From Virgibacillus_O sediminis (lineage in GTDB: Bacteria > Bacillota > Bacilli > Bacillales > Amphibacillaceae), in NCBI RefSeq assembly GCF_042643265.1, contig NZ_JBHRRZ010000016.1, positions 92,291 to 156,290 on the forward strand: 64,000 bases of DNA. The letters are read 5' to 3'. The position numbers were made by a program, and so were the translations under genes. Each line of letters opens with the position of its first letter. Positions within the stretch are counted from its first letter, which is position 1. Shown here piece after piece: positions 1-7,094 of the stretch. The notes under the pieces were generated by a model. It saw nothing but the letters and a program-made list of their open reading frames with translations. It did not search any database and was not told the origin of the DNA.

Positions 1-1
1 A

Positions 2-208
2 CAAGCACTGAAAAAGGCAACTGGGTTGAATAAGCGTTATATTCCAGTAACGGCAATCATAGTGGGTGCTGCACTGGGAGCTGCTGCACTTTTTACCGAT
101 GTCGGGCTGGGAGAGAGGCTGTGGGCCGGAGGAATATCCGGTTTGGCATCAGTCGGATTATTTGAGTTGGGTAAAATAAGAAGACAGACAGATGATGAAG
201 AGGATTGA
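2..208 (+). CDS. Phage holin-like small membrane protein, 5' truncated
   Basis: The reading frame is open from base 2 to a TGA at 206-208, and no start with a ribosome site is visible, so the gene begins outside the window. The visible 68 residues have a short basic start (ALKKATGLNKRY), two hydrophobic Ala/Gly-rich stretches separated by a short loop around DVGLGERLW, and a charged C-terminus rich in D and E. This matches small phage-type holins, which form lesions in the membrane and release endolysin. The assignment is by general character only, and a lysin gene, if present, would lie to the left. It may be the right end of a prophage or a domesticated holin. Confidence 0.45.
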   Translation, partial: QALKKATGLNKRYIPVTAIIVGAALGAAALFTDVGLGERLWAGGISGLASVGLFELGKIRRQTDDEED

Positions 209-639
209 AGCTTCCCCTCTAGATGAATATTTATCTGTCCTGCTCATTCCTCCAGCCTCCTATGAAGAACGGAGAAGAGAAATGATTTTATGTCTGGCAA
301 TCAGAAGCCAGCCATCCTCTCTGTTCTTCTTTAGTATGTACATGTAAACTCCCTTACATATTTAAGTGACGGAGACCATAGCATTACATCTAGATATGGA
401 ATTAGCTTGCTATGAAAACCGAATGGATAAGTGCTGACAATGCAGATATAACAACAATAGAAAGAAAAAATCGTAGGGCAAATCGCTATGTCGGATCAAG
501 AAAATTTGGTTGGTTTTATCGAAATGCTTTAAAAAGTTCATAAAATGTTCTAAAATATAAGTAGTTAGCAAAATCTTTGGATAATTTTATGTAATTAAAA
601 TTGTAATCGGTTGCAAAAAATTAAAAATGAGGTGATGAA
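209..639. other. Intergenic region upstream of acsA
   Basis: This 431-base stretch has no convincing gene. It holds an imperfect hairpin at about 263-331 (outer arms GAAGAAC and GTTCTTC, inner arms CTGGC and GCCAG) that could end the holin transcript, although no clean T-run follows. The last 100 bases are AT-rich and carry the cre-like site at 602-615. I could not fix a sigma-A promoter for acsA with confidence. Confidence 0.5.
602..615 (+). promoter_or_regulatory. Candidate CcpA binding site (cre) before acsA
   Basis: TGTAATCGGTTGCA fits the catabolite-responsive element consensus TGWAANCGNTNWCA at 13 of 14 positions (one W is G). It lies 25 bases before the acsA start, inside the leader. 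Acetyl-CoA synthetase is subject to CcpA catabolite repression in B. subtilis, so the position makes biological sense. Binding is inferred from the motif alone. Confidence 0.55.
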
Positions 640-2355
640 ATGGCAGTAGAGAATATTCCGGTACGCGAAGGGAAACCAAATTTGAAGGACTATGAGAAAG
701 CTAGAGAGTCCTTTACATGGGATGAGGTCAAGAAAAACTTCAGCTGGTCGGAAACAGGCAAAGTCAACATGGCTTATGAAGCTGTGGACCGCCATGCGGA
801 AGACCCTAAGAAGAAGAATAAGACGGCTTTGCTTTATTCCTCTCCGGATCGTGAAGAGAAAGTTACTTTCTCCGATTTAAGCCAATCAAGTAACCAGTTT
901 GCCAACGTACTTAAAAAGTATGGTGTGAGCAAAGGGGATCGTGTCTTTTTGTTTATGCCGAGAAGCCCTGAATTCTATACAAGCTTCTTTGGAATTCTGA
1001 AAGTAGGAGCCATAGCAGGCCCATTATTCGAGGCATTTATGGAGCAGGCGGTGCGTGATCGCCTTCAGGACAGTGGAGCAAGTGTACTGATTACAACGCC
1101 GGATCTGTTAGGGCGTGTGCCTCAAGATGACCTGCCCGATTTGAAAAAGATTGTTCTGGTAGGAGAGCATGATCAGTCAGGGGATAAATACATCGATTAT
1201 GAGACAGAGATGAATGCAGCTTCAACTGATTTTGACATGGAGTGGGTGGACCTGGAGGATGGAATGCTCCTGCATTATACGTCTGGTTCTACGGGTAAAC
1301 CGAAAGGGGTTTATCATGTGCATAATGCCATGATCCAGCATTATGCGACTGCTGAATGGGTGCTTGACCTGAAAGAGGATGATGTCTACTGGTGTACTGC
1401 TGACCCGGGCTGGGTGACCGGTACCAGCTACGGAATCTTTGCACCATGGTTGCATGGTGTCACCAATGTTGTACGCGGCGGCCGATTCACACCGGAAGAC
1501 TGGTATGGCACGTTGGAAAAATATGAGGTAACTGTATGGTATACCGCTCCTACCGCTTTGAGGAAACTCATGAGTGCAGGGGAAGAGGCGGTAAAGAAAC
1601 ACGCTTTGTCACCTTTACGTCATATTTTAAGTGTGGGAGAGCCGCTGAATCCAGAAGTCATCTCCTGGGGGCTTGATGCATTCGATCTGCGCATCCATGA
1701 TACATGGTGGATGACAGAGACAGGGGCACAGCTTATCGTTAATTTCCCTTCTATGGAGATCCGGCCAGGTTCCATGGGTAAGCCGATACCAGGAGTAGAG
1801 GCTTCGATCGTCGATAATGAAGGGAATGAACTTCCACCGAACCAGATGGGGAATCTGGCCATTAAAGAAGGATGGCCTTCTATGATGCGTGCCATTTGGA
1901 ATAGGCCGGAAAAATATGAAAGCTATTTTATCAATGGATGGTATGTATCCGGCGACAGTGCCTATAAGGATGAAGATGGATATTTCTGGTTCCAGGGTCG
2001 TCTGGATGATGTCATCAATACTTCAGGAGAAAGAGTCGGTCCGTTTGAGGTGGAAAGCAAACTAATTGAGCATCCTGCCGTATCGGAAGCGGGTGTGATC
2101 GGAAAGCCTGATCCTGAACGTGGAGAAATCATCAAAGCTTTCATCACGTTAAATGACGGCTACGAAGATTCCGATGAACTAAGGGAAGATATACGCAAGT
2201 TTGTCAAGACAGGTTTAAGTGCCCATGCCGCTCCAAGGGAATTGGAAGTGAAAGACTCGATTCCAAAAACAAGAAGCGGAAAGATTATGAGAAGGCTGTT
2301 GAAGTCATGGGAGCTCGGCCTTCCTACGGGAGACACTTCTACCTTGGAAGAATAA
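640..2355 (+). CDS. acsA: Acetyl-CoA synthetase AcsA (acetate--CoA ligase)
   Basis: This cytosolic enzyme activates acetate to acetyl-CoA through an acetyl-AMP intermediate, allowing growth on acetate. The 571 residues match the Bacillus AcsA length (572). The AMP-binding signature YTSGSTGKPKG lies near residues 212-222, the WWMTETG motif near 355, the GRLDDVI hinge region near 455, and the C-terminal PKTRSGKIMRR motif ends the protein. Its Lys548 is equivalent to the lysine that AcuA acetylates in B. subtilis to switch the enzyme off. The ATG follows GAGGTGATGAA. The gene stands alone between a cre-like site and a strong terminator. No acuABC genes are next to it, unlike B. subtilis, where they are divergent neighbours. 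Confidence 0.95.
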   Translation: MAVENIPVREGKPNLKDYEKARESFTWDEVKKNFSWSETGKVNMAYEAVDRHAEDPKKKNKTALLYSSPDREEKVTFSDLSQSSNQFANVLKKYGVSKGDRVFLFMPRSPEFYTSFFGILKVGAIAGPLFEAFMEQAVRDRLQDSGASVLITTPDLLGRVPQDDLPDLKKIVLVGEHDQSGDKYIDYETEMNAASTDFDMEWVDLEDGMLLHYTSGSTGKPKGVYHVHNAMIQHYATAEWVLDLKEDDVYWCTADPGWVTGTSYGIFAPWLHGVTNVVRGGRFTPEDWYGTLEKYEVTVWYTAPTALRKLMSAGEEAVKKHALSPLRHILSVGEPLNPEVISWGLDAFDLRIHDTWWMTETGAQLIVNFPSMEIRPGSMGKPIPGVEASIVDNEGNELPPNQMGNLAIKEGWPSMMRAIWNRPEKYESYFINGWYVSGDSAYKDEDGYFWFQGRLDDVINTSGERVGPFEVESKLIEHPAVSEAGVIGKPDPERGEIIKAFITLNDGYEDSDELREDIRKFVKTGLSAHAAPRELEVKDSIPKTRSGKIMRRLLKSWELGLPTGDTSTLEE

Positions 2356-2362
2356 TCCAAAG

Positions 2363-2404
2363 AAGCTTCGGTATGCCAAGGCTGGCATTTGCCGAAGCTT
2401 TTTA
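2363..2404 (+). terminator. Rho-independent terminator of acsA
   Basis: A long stem pairs AAGCTTCGG-TATGCCA with TGGCATT-TGCCGAAGCTT, followed by TTTATT. It starts 8 bases after the acsA stop codon. Confidence 0.85.
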
Positions 2405-2452
2405 TTATCCTTGGGACAGAAGGATATATGGCAAAAGAAAGGATAGAATGAA

Positions 2453-2974
2453 ATGAAAGGCCCCTCTCACCCTTCCGAAAACACGGCAAATCCAAGGTTT
2501 TACCCAGGGACATCCTATCCTATGCTGCCAGGAGATGTACTCTATTCCCACAAATCAGCATTCTCTTCCTTGCTAGTAGGGCATGAAGGGATTGTCGGGG
2601 AAGATTATCGAATCTACCATGTGAATGCAAGAGGTAAAAACGGCCATGCAGACTCCCTGCCTGCTTATTTAAGCAGACACCGCAAAGGAGAAAGGCTCTC
2701 TATTTTGAGGTTGAGGGATAAAGAAGCAGCATTAGCTGCAGCACAATGGGCAGCCGGGAATATTGAAAGGGTAAAGATGTACCGTTATACCCCTTCCCTG
2801 GCAGATATAAGCAAGAACTACTGCTCCAAGTTCATTTGGCAATCCTTTTACTATGGGACGGGTGAAAGACTCGACCTTACCGGGCGAGGGCTGGGGGAAC
2901 AACGGAAAACGATCCTTACTCCTGCTCGCATCTACCGGTCTTTGGAGATAATCGGCCATTTTTTTAACAAGTGA
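2453..2974 (+). CDS. Permuted papain-like cysteine peptidase/amidase (YiiX/YaeF, C92-like)
   Basis: This 173-residue protein has the layout of the YiiX/YebB permuted NlpC/P60 fold. Near the N-terminus the phrase PGDVLYS is followed by GHEGIVG, giving a likely catalytic His44, and NYCSKFIW supplies a likely nucleophile Cys124 late in the chain. That His-before-Cys order is the circular permutation typical of the family. Members act on amide or lipid-linked substrates, but the true substrate is mostly unknown. There is no signal peptide or membrane segment, so a cytosolic role is expected. AAAGGA lies ten bases before the ATG. The gene is alone between the acsA terminator and an intergenic repeat, and nothing nearby suggests a partner. 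Confidence 0.65.
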   Translation: MKGPSHPSENTANPRFYPGTSYPMLPGDVLYSHKSAFSSLLVGHEGIVGEDYRIYHVNARGKNGHADSLPAYLSRHRKGERLSILRLRDKEAALAAAQWAAGNIERVKMYRYTPSLADISKNYCSKFIWQSFYYGTGERLDLTGRGLGEQRKTILTPARIYRSLEIIGHFFNK

Positions 2975-2981
2975 TGTAAAA

Positions 2982-3122
2982 GAGTTTGGGAGTAAATTGT
3001 TCACCAAAGAGAAAAGCTGAACATTTTGGTTAGTAGAAATGACCGCTGCGGAAATCTACTTCGCTGATATAGTGCTTCGTTCATCCCTTGAGCCAAACGA
3101 GAATTTAGTTAAGTCCCAACCT
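2982..3122 (-). repeat. Small intergenic repeat, copy 1 (short form)
   Basis: The element begins GAGTTTGGGA and ends TCCCAACCTC, so its ends are near-perfect inverted repeats. Read on the minus strand, its second half (AGCGAAGTAGATTTCCGCAG, then CTAACCAAAATGTTC) matches the second half of the element at 22821-23051. It lacks the central part of that copy. It fills the gap between the convergent C92-type gene and hmp and may double as a termination structure. Confidence 0.75.
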
Positions 3123-3130
3123 CTTGCTTT

Positions 3131-4360
3131 TTAAGCGGTAATATCTTCAGATGGACCGAAAACTTCGTAATGGATATCGCCTGCTGCTACGCCCAGACTT
3201 TTAAGATGTTGATAGCAAGCGCGCATGAACCCTTTCGGACCGCAGAAATAGAAGGCCGCATTGTTGGTCGGCAGTATTTCCTTCAGCCATTCCCGCTCAA
3301 TATGGCCGACTTTATCACATGCTGACTCATCAGATGGCTGGTCATATACGGTATATGCAGTTACATTTGTGTACATTTCTGTAATATCTTCTACCCTTTC
3401 TTTCATCGCATGAACATGCTCGTTCCGGGCCGCATGGATAAAGGTGACGTCTCGTTGGTGCTGTCTTGCTATTACAGTTTCCAACATGCTCATCATTGGT
3501 GTCAGTCCTACTCCCCCGCTGATCAAAATAAGCGGGCGTGAATCCGCTTGGTCCAGCACAAAGTCTCCGGCTGGTGCGCTAATGGGCAGGATGCTCCCTT
3601 CCTCTACCTCTTCGTGCAGATAGGTCGAAACTTTACCGGCAGGATATCCATTTATCGGATCCTCTCTTTTTACGCTGATACGATACATTTCATTGCCTGG
3701 TGCCCACGATAAACTATACTGCCGCAGCTGATTGTAAGGCTCCCCTTCCATCTGTGCTTTCACCGTAATATATTGCCCAGGCTGATAGGATGCCAATGCT
3801 CCCCCATCTGCAGGGCGGAGATAGAAAGATGTGATTACATCGCTTTCTTTTTCCTTCTTCACTACTTCAAAATCGCGGAAATCCACCCATCCACCGGGTC
3901 TGTTCCCAATTTCTTCGTACATTTCCTCTTCGACAGAAATAAATACGTCAGCAATTACACCATATGCCCGTTCCCAGGCTTGGATAATCTCATCGGTTGC
4001 TGCATCTCCGAGAACTTCTTTCATCGCCAGGAGAAGGTTTTCCCCCACAATAGGATAGTGTTCTGCTTTGATATTCAGACTGCGATGTTTCTCCGCAACT
4101 TGTTTGACGACCGGCAGGATCTCCTCAAGCTGATCGATGTGCAGCGCTGCAGCATAGACCGTGTTTGCCAGTGCTTTCGGCTGGTCCCCTTTCCTTTGGT
4201 TAGTTTGGTTAAAGATATTTTTAAGTTCTGGATGAGTTTCAAAAAGCCGTTGATAGAATCGTGTGGTTATGGCATTTCCATGCTCTTTAAGGACTGGTAC
4301 AGTTGCCTTAATGATATCCTTCGTTTCCTGATCAAGAACTGTTTTTGTTTCCGTTGCCAA
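3131..4360 (-). CDS. hmp: Flavohemoprotein Hmp (nitric oxide dioxygenase)
   Basis: Hmp oxidises nitric oxide to nitrate with O2 and NAD(P)H in the cytosol, protecting against nitrosative stress. Residues 1-140 form the globin domain, with B10 Tyr36 (RFYQRLF), distal Gln in FNQTNQR, and proximal His92 (EKHRS). An FAD-binding barrel follows with RQYSLS near 213-218, then an NAD domain with SGGVGLTPM near 280 and the FCGP motif near 382. The 409 residues match full-length Hmp. The start is TTG with AAGGGGTG ten bases before it. The gene is divergent from nsrR, and the NsrR-type palindrome sits just after the -10 box, so strong repression lifted by NO is expected. Confidence 0.96.
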   Translation of the reverse strand: MATETKTVLDQETKDIIKATVPVLKEHGNAITTRFYQRLFETHPELKNIFNQTNQRKGDQPKALANTVYAAALHIDQLEEILPVVKQVAEKHRSLNIKAEHYPIVGENLLLAMKEVLGDAATDEIIQAWERAYGVIADVFISVEEEMYEEIGNRPGGWVDFRDFEVVKKEKESDVITSFYLRPADGGALASYQPGQYITVKAQMEGEPYNQLRQYSLSWAPGNEMYRISVKREDPINGYPAGKVSTYLHEEVEEGSILPISAPAGDFVLDQADSRPLILISGGVGLTPMMSMLETVIARQHQRDVTFIHAARNEHVHAMKERVEDITEMYTNVTAYTVYDQPSDESACDKVGHIEREWLKEILPTNNAAFYFCGPKGFMRACYQHLKSLGVAAGDIHYEVFGPSEDITA

Positions 4361-4381
4361 TTTGCAACACCCCTTAAAATT

Positions 4382-4410
4382 TTAAAGATGTATTTTGTGT
4401 ACATCTTTAA
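4382..4410. promoter_or_regulatory. NsrR operator: 29-base palindrome in the hmp promoter
   Basis: TTAAAGATGTA and TACATCTTTAA are perfect 11-base inverted arms around a 7-base spacer. The core AAGATGTA resembles known NsrR boxes of hmp genes in B. subtilis and enteric bacteria. It lies directly downstream of the hmp -10 box, covering the expected transcription start, and between two genes that are known regulatory partners. Confidence 0.8.
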
Positions 4411-4439
4411 TTGTAATCCTTTTCACAGACATGCTTCAA
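4410..4439 (-). promoter_or_regulatory. Sigma-A promoter of hmp
   Basis: On the minus strand TTGAAG, an 18-base spacer and TACAAT form a fair sigma-A promoter. The operator palindrome begins at the last base of the -10 box, a layout that lets bound NsrR block RNA polymerase. Confidence 0.6.
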
Positions 4440-4457
4440 GAGTTGTCAGAAAAATTA

Positions 4458-4466
4458 TGTTACAAT
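4458..4466 (+). promoter_or_regulatory. Extended -10 promoter of nsrR
   Basis: TGTTACAAT fits the extended -10 form TGnTATAAT, with no good -35 at normal spacing. It lies 30 bases before the nsrR start and about 50 bases from the NsrR palindrome. Confidence 0.45.
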
Positions 4467-4495
4467 ATTTTGAAGAAATGATAAGGAGAATTAGA

Positions 4496-4933
4496 ATGCA
4501 GCTAAAGAAGTATACAGATTATGCGCTTCGTGTCCTGATTTTTACTGGTTTAAAATCAGAGCGTGAACTAGCCAATATAAAGGAAATAGGGACAGTATTC
4601 GACATTTCACAACACCACTTGGGAAAAGTGGTGCATGAATTAACCAAATTGGGGTTATTGGAGACGATAAGAGGGCGGAATGGCGGCATTCGTCTGGCCA
4701 AACCTCCTGAGGAGATAAACGTAGGATTGGTAGTCAGGCAGATGGAGAATGATTTTCATCTTCTGGAGTGTTTTGAAAATGGGACCGACCATTGTGTCAT
4801 CTCTCCTGCTTGCACGCTGAAGTATACAGTGAACAAAGCATTACATGCATTTTTCAAGGTCTTGGAGGAGTATACAATCAAAGACTTAATTAAGAATGAG
4901 GAAGAGCTCCGTCAGCTGATGAACCAGAAATAG
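4496..4933 (+). CDS. nsrR: NsrR, nitric oxide-sensing Rrf2-family repressor
   Basis: NsrR is a cytosolic [4Fe-4S] repressor that loses DNA binding when its cluster reacts with NO. The 145 residues start MQLKKYTDYALR, typical of Rrf2 proteins, with a winged helix over residues 5-65. Three cysteines at 92, 100 and 106 have exactly the number and spacing of the B. subtilis NsrR cluster ligands. I chose the ATG at 4496 because AAGGAGA lies seven bases before it and the family N-terminus starts there. The frame stays open far upstream through the hmp region by chance. The gene is divergent from its presumed target hmp. Confidence 0.93.
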   Translation: MQLKKYTDYALRVLIFTGLKSERELANIKEIGTVFDISQHHLGKVVHELTKLGLLETIRGRNGGIRLAKPPEEINVGLVVRQMENDFHLLECFENGTDHCVISPACTLKYTVNKALHAFFKVLEEYTIKDLIKNEEELRQLMNQK

Positions 4934-4937
4934 CCAT

Positions 4938-4963
4938 GTTTTGAATTCGCATCCTTTGGGAAC
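4938..4963 (+). promoter_or_regulatory. Candidate sigma-B promoter of the PfpI gene
   Basis: GTTTTG, a 14-base spacer and GGGAAC resemble the general-stress consensus GTTTAA-N14-GGGWAW. It is 38 bases before the start. The B. subtilis orthologue yfkM (general stress protein 18) belongs to the sigma-B regulon, which supports the call. Confidence 0.5.
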
Positions 4964-5001
4964 ATCAATTACGTAATACTCTTTAAAGGAGTGGATGGAA
5001 A

Positions 5002-5517
5002 ATGGGTAAAAAAATAGCAACTGTCATCACGGATATGTTTGAAGACGTAGAGTATACCGATCCAGCTAATGCATTCAAGGAAGCTGGCCATGAAATAGTT
5101 ACCATTGAGAAGGAAAAAGGCAAGGAAGTTACCGGTAAAAATAAAGAAGAAACTGTTACCATCGATCAAGGCATTGATGACGCAGACCCAAGTGAGTTTG
5201 ACGCATTATTCATCCCAGGAGGGTTTTCACCGGACCAGCTCCGCGCAGATGAACGTTTCGTCAAGTTTGCCAAGCATTTCATGGATGAAGACAAACCTGT
5301 ATTAGCCATTTGCCATGGCCCGCAGCTGCTGATCACAGCTAAGGAACTCGAAGGACGTAAGGCAACTGGATTCAAGTCGATCCAAGTGGATATGGAATAT
5401 GCAGGAGCCAACCTGGTGGATGAAGAGGTGGCCGTATGCAAGGACCAGCTGGTTACCAGCCGCCAGCCTGATGATATCCCGGCATTCAACCGTGAGTCAC
5501 TGAAAGTCTTGAGTTAA
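5002..5517 (+). CDS. yfkM: DJ-1/PfpI family general stress protein (YfkM-like)
   Basis: The 171-residue protein is a single DJ-1/PfpI domain. AICHGPQ near residues 102-108 is the nucleophile elbow with its reactive cysteine at 104, and FIPGGFSPD near 70 is the conserved glycine turn. Members have been described as glyoxalase/deglycase, chaperone or protease, and the exact activity here cannot be told from sequence. AAAGGAG lies nine bases before the ATG. The gene stands alone between a sigma-B-like promoter and a terminator, consistent with a stress-induced single-gene unit. It is a cytosolic protein with no signal or membrane segment. Confidence 0.85.
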   Translation: MGKKIATVITDMFEDVEYTDPANAFKEAGHEIVTIEKEKGKEVTGKNKEETVTIDQGIDDADPSEFDALFIPGGFSPDQLRADERFVKFAKHFMDEDKPVLAICHGPQLLITAKELEGRKATGFKSIQVDMEYAGANLVDEEVAVCKDQLVTSRQPDDIPAFNRESLKVLS

Positions 5518-5532
5518 GTGGCATTCAAGAAA

Positions 5533-5578
5533 AAAGAGCCTCTCTGCCGATCATCAACGGTGAGAGGCTCTTTTCTTA
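5533..5578 (+). terminator. Terminator of yfkM
   Basis: AAAGAGCCTCTC pairs perfectly with GAGAGGCTCTTT, a 12-base stem, followed by TTTTCTTATT on the plus strand. The A-run on the other side could let it work in both directions. Confidence 0.85.
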
Positions 5579-5696
5579 TTGTCCAGGAAACGATAAGTGC
5601 GGAGGCTATTAGTACATGAACCAAGAAGGCATGGGGAGGTGTTGGAAACCTGGCTAAAAACAGGTTATACATCATCACCACTACCGTCCATGCGCT

Positions 5697-5735
5697 AAAA
5701 AACAAAGCCTCTACCGCCTTGTGCCATGGAGAGGC
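5697..5735 (-). terminator. Terminator of yaaH
   Basis: On the minus strand GCCTCT and AGAGGC form a stem after the yaaH stop, followed by TTTGTTTTTT. Confidence 0.6.
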
Positions 5736-5743
5736 AGAGGAAT

Positions 5744-7033
5744 CTATTCGAGTTTCGTAATAGTAAAATTGTCTTCAAGCAGCAGCCAGTTCTGTGGAAA
5801 AGCCAGCCCCAATTTCCAGTAGGCAATTCCAAGCAGGTTCAATTCTTTTATCAGGTCAAACTTAGCCTGTATCGACCTGGCATCCTCAAACCATACCTCA
5901 TGCCTATTGCCTTCATCGTCCGTATAGAAAAAGAATGGTGCCTGTGCCGTGTCATCATATTGAATGGCGGCCTGGCGCTCCCTGGCCCGTGCAATCGCCT
6001 GCTGTGGACTGAGGGCTTCTGCGGCTTCTCCCCCTTCGACAAAGGGCAGAGTCCAGTCGTAGCCGTACAGGTTCTGGCCAAGCAGAATCTTTTCAGCCGG
6101 CATTTCTGTCAGGGCATATTCTACCACTCTTCTAACTTCGTTAATTGGCGAGACGGCCATAGCAGGTCCGTAGCTGTACCCCCATTCATACGTCATCAGC
6201 ACTACAAAGTCGGCAATTTGCCCATGGGCGGCATAATCATGTGCTTCATATGGCGCACCTTCTTGCTCGGCACTGATTTTCGGAGCGAGGGCTGTAGACA
6301 TTAGAAGGCCAGCTTGAGAAAAACGCTGTTTAGCAGTTCGAAGGAAACTGTTATATGCTTCTCTGTCCTCTGGAGGCAGAAATTCCAAGTCGAAATGGAT
6401 ATCAGCATATCCTTCCGCAACAGCTATATTTACAATTTCATCCAGTAAGGTATTCTGGACTGCCTGAACCGTCAGAATGATATGCCCGAGCTCCGGGCTG
6501 AAAGCACCTTCCTCCAGATTGGAAATGACCATAGTCAATGCCGTGTTATTCTCTGCAGCGATCTGTGGAAGGTTCCCTGCAGGGGGTGGAGAAAGGGTGC
6601 CGTCCCTGTTCACTTGGAAACTGAAATGAGCTAAGTAAGTCAGGTAAGGGGAATTCTTCCTCGCTGCATTCTCCAGTGTCTCGGAAACTTCTTCCCCCCT
6701 CGGTTCAATATACGCCATGGATGATATATCCCGTTGCGGCCTTGACGGGATATATAATCGGAAACCGACCGGCAGTATATTGTCCGGTGAAATATTGTTA
6801 TACTGGGCAAGTTCTTGGTAGGAAATGCCGAACCGTTGGGAAATAGAATATAGGCTGTCCCCTGGTTGAACGGTATAAAAGCCTCCAGAAATAGGGACGA
6901 CTAAAGCCTGGCCGACAACCAGCTGTTCAGGGGCTTCCAGTTCATTTGCATCAATAAGGGCTTGGGGAGATGTGTTGTATGTATTGGCGATCCGATATAT
7001 TGAATCACCTGGCTGTACTACGTGAATTTGCAA
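5744..7033 (-). CDS. yaaH: Spore peptidoglycan N-acetylglucosaminidase YaaH (SleL-like; LysM x2 + GH18)
   Basis: YaaH is a spore cortex-associated glycosidase made in the mother cell. Two LysM motifs for peptidoglycan binding cover residues 2-47 and 52-96, each with a VQPGDS start. Residues about 110-429 form a glycoside hydrolase family 18 barrel, and DIHFDLE at 211-217 is the DxxxDxE active-site motif with catalytic Glu217. There is no signal peptide, as expected for a protein that reaches the spore from the mother cell cytosol. The start is TTG, with AAAGGAGGG seven bases before it. A sigma-E-like promoter precedes it, and yaaI lies just upstream on the same strand, the same order as in B. 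subtilis. Confidence 0.92.
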   Translation of the reverse strand: MQIHVVQPGDSIYRIANTYNTSPQALIDANELEAPEQLVVGQALVVPISGGFYTVQPGDSLYSISQRFGISYQELAQYNNISPDNILPVGFRLYIPSRPQRDISSMAYIEPRGEEVSETLENAARKNSPYLTYLAHFSFQVNRDGTLSPPPAGNLPQIAAENNTALTMVISNLEEGAFSPELGHIILTVQAVQNTLLDEIVNIAVAEGYADIHFDLEFLPPEDREAYNSFLRTAKQRFSQAGLLMSTALAPKISAEQEGAPYEAHDYAAHGQIADFVVLMTYEWGYSYGPAMAVSPINEVRRVVEYALTEMPAEKILLGQNLYGYDWTLPFVEGGEAAEALSPQQAIARARERQAAIQYDDTAQAPFFFYTDDEGNRHEVWFEDARSIQAKFDLIKELNLLGIAYWKLGLAFPQNWLLLEDNFTITKLE

Positions 7034-7063
7034 AGAAACTCCCTCCTTTACGTATACTCTTAC

Positions 7064-7092
7064 ACGTTATGAAGGGAGTGTTTTAAATATGC
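7064..7092 (-). promoter_or_regulatory. Candidate sigma-E promoter of yaaH
   Basis: On the minus strand GCATATT, a 14-base spacer and CATAACGT fit the mother-cell sigma-E consensus KMATATT-N14-CATACAMT well. Transcription would start about 25 bases before the TTG. The B. subtilis gene is sigma-E dependent. Confidence 0.55.
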
Positions 7093-7094
7093 CC

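Noticed and set aside
3773..4495. Long plus-strand extension of nsrR through the hmp region
   Set aside because: It is the antisense of hmp. The Rrf2 family start and the AAGGAGA site place the nsrR start at 4496.
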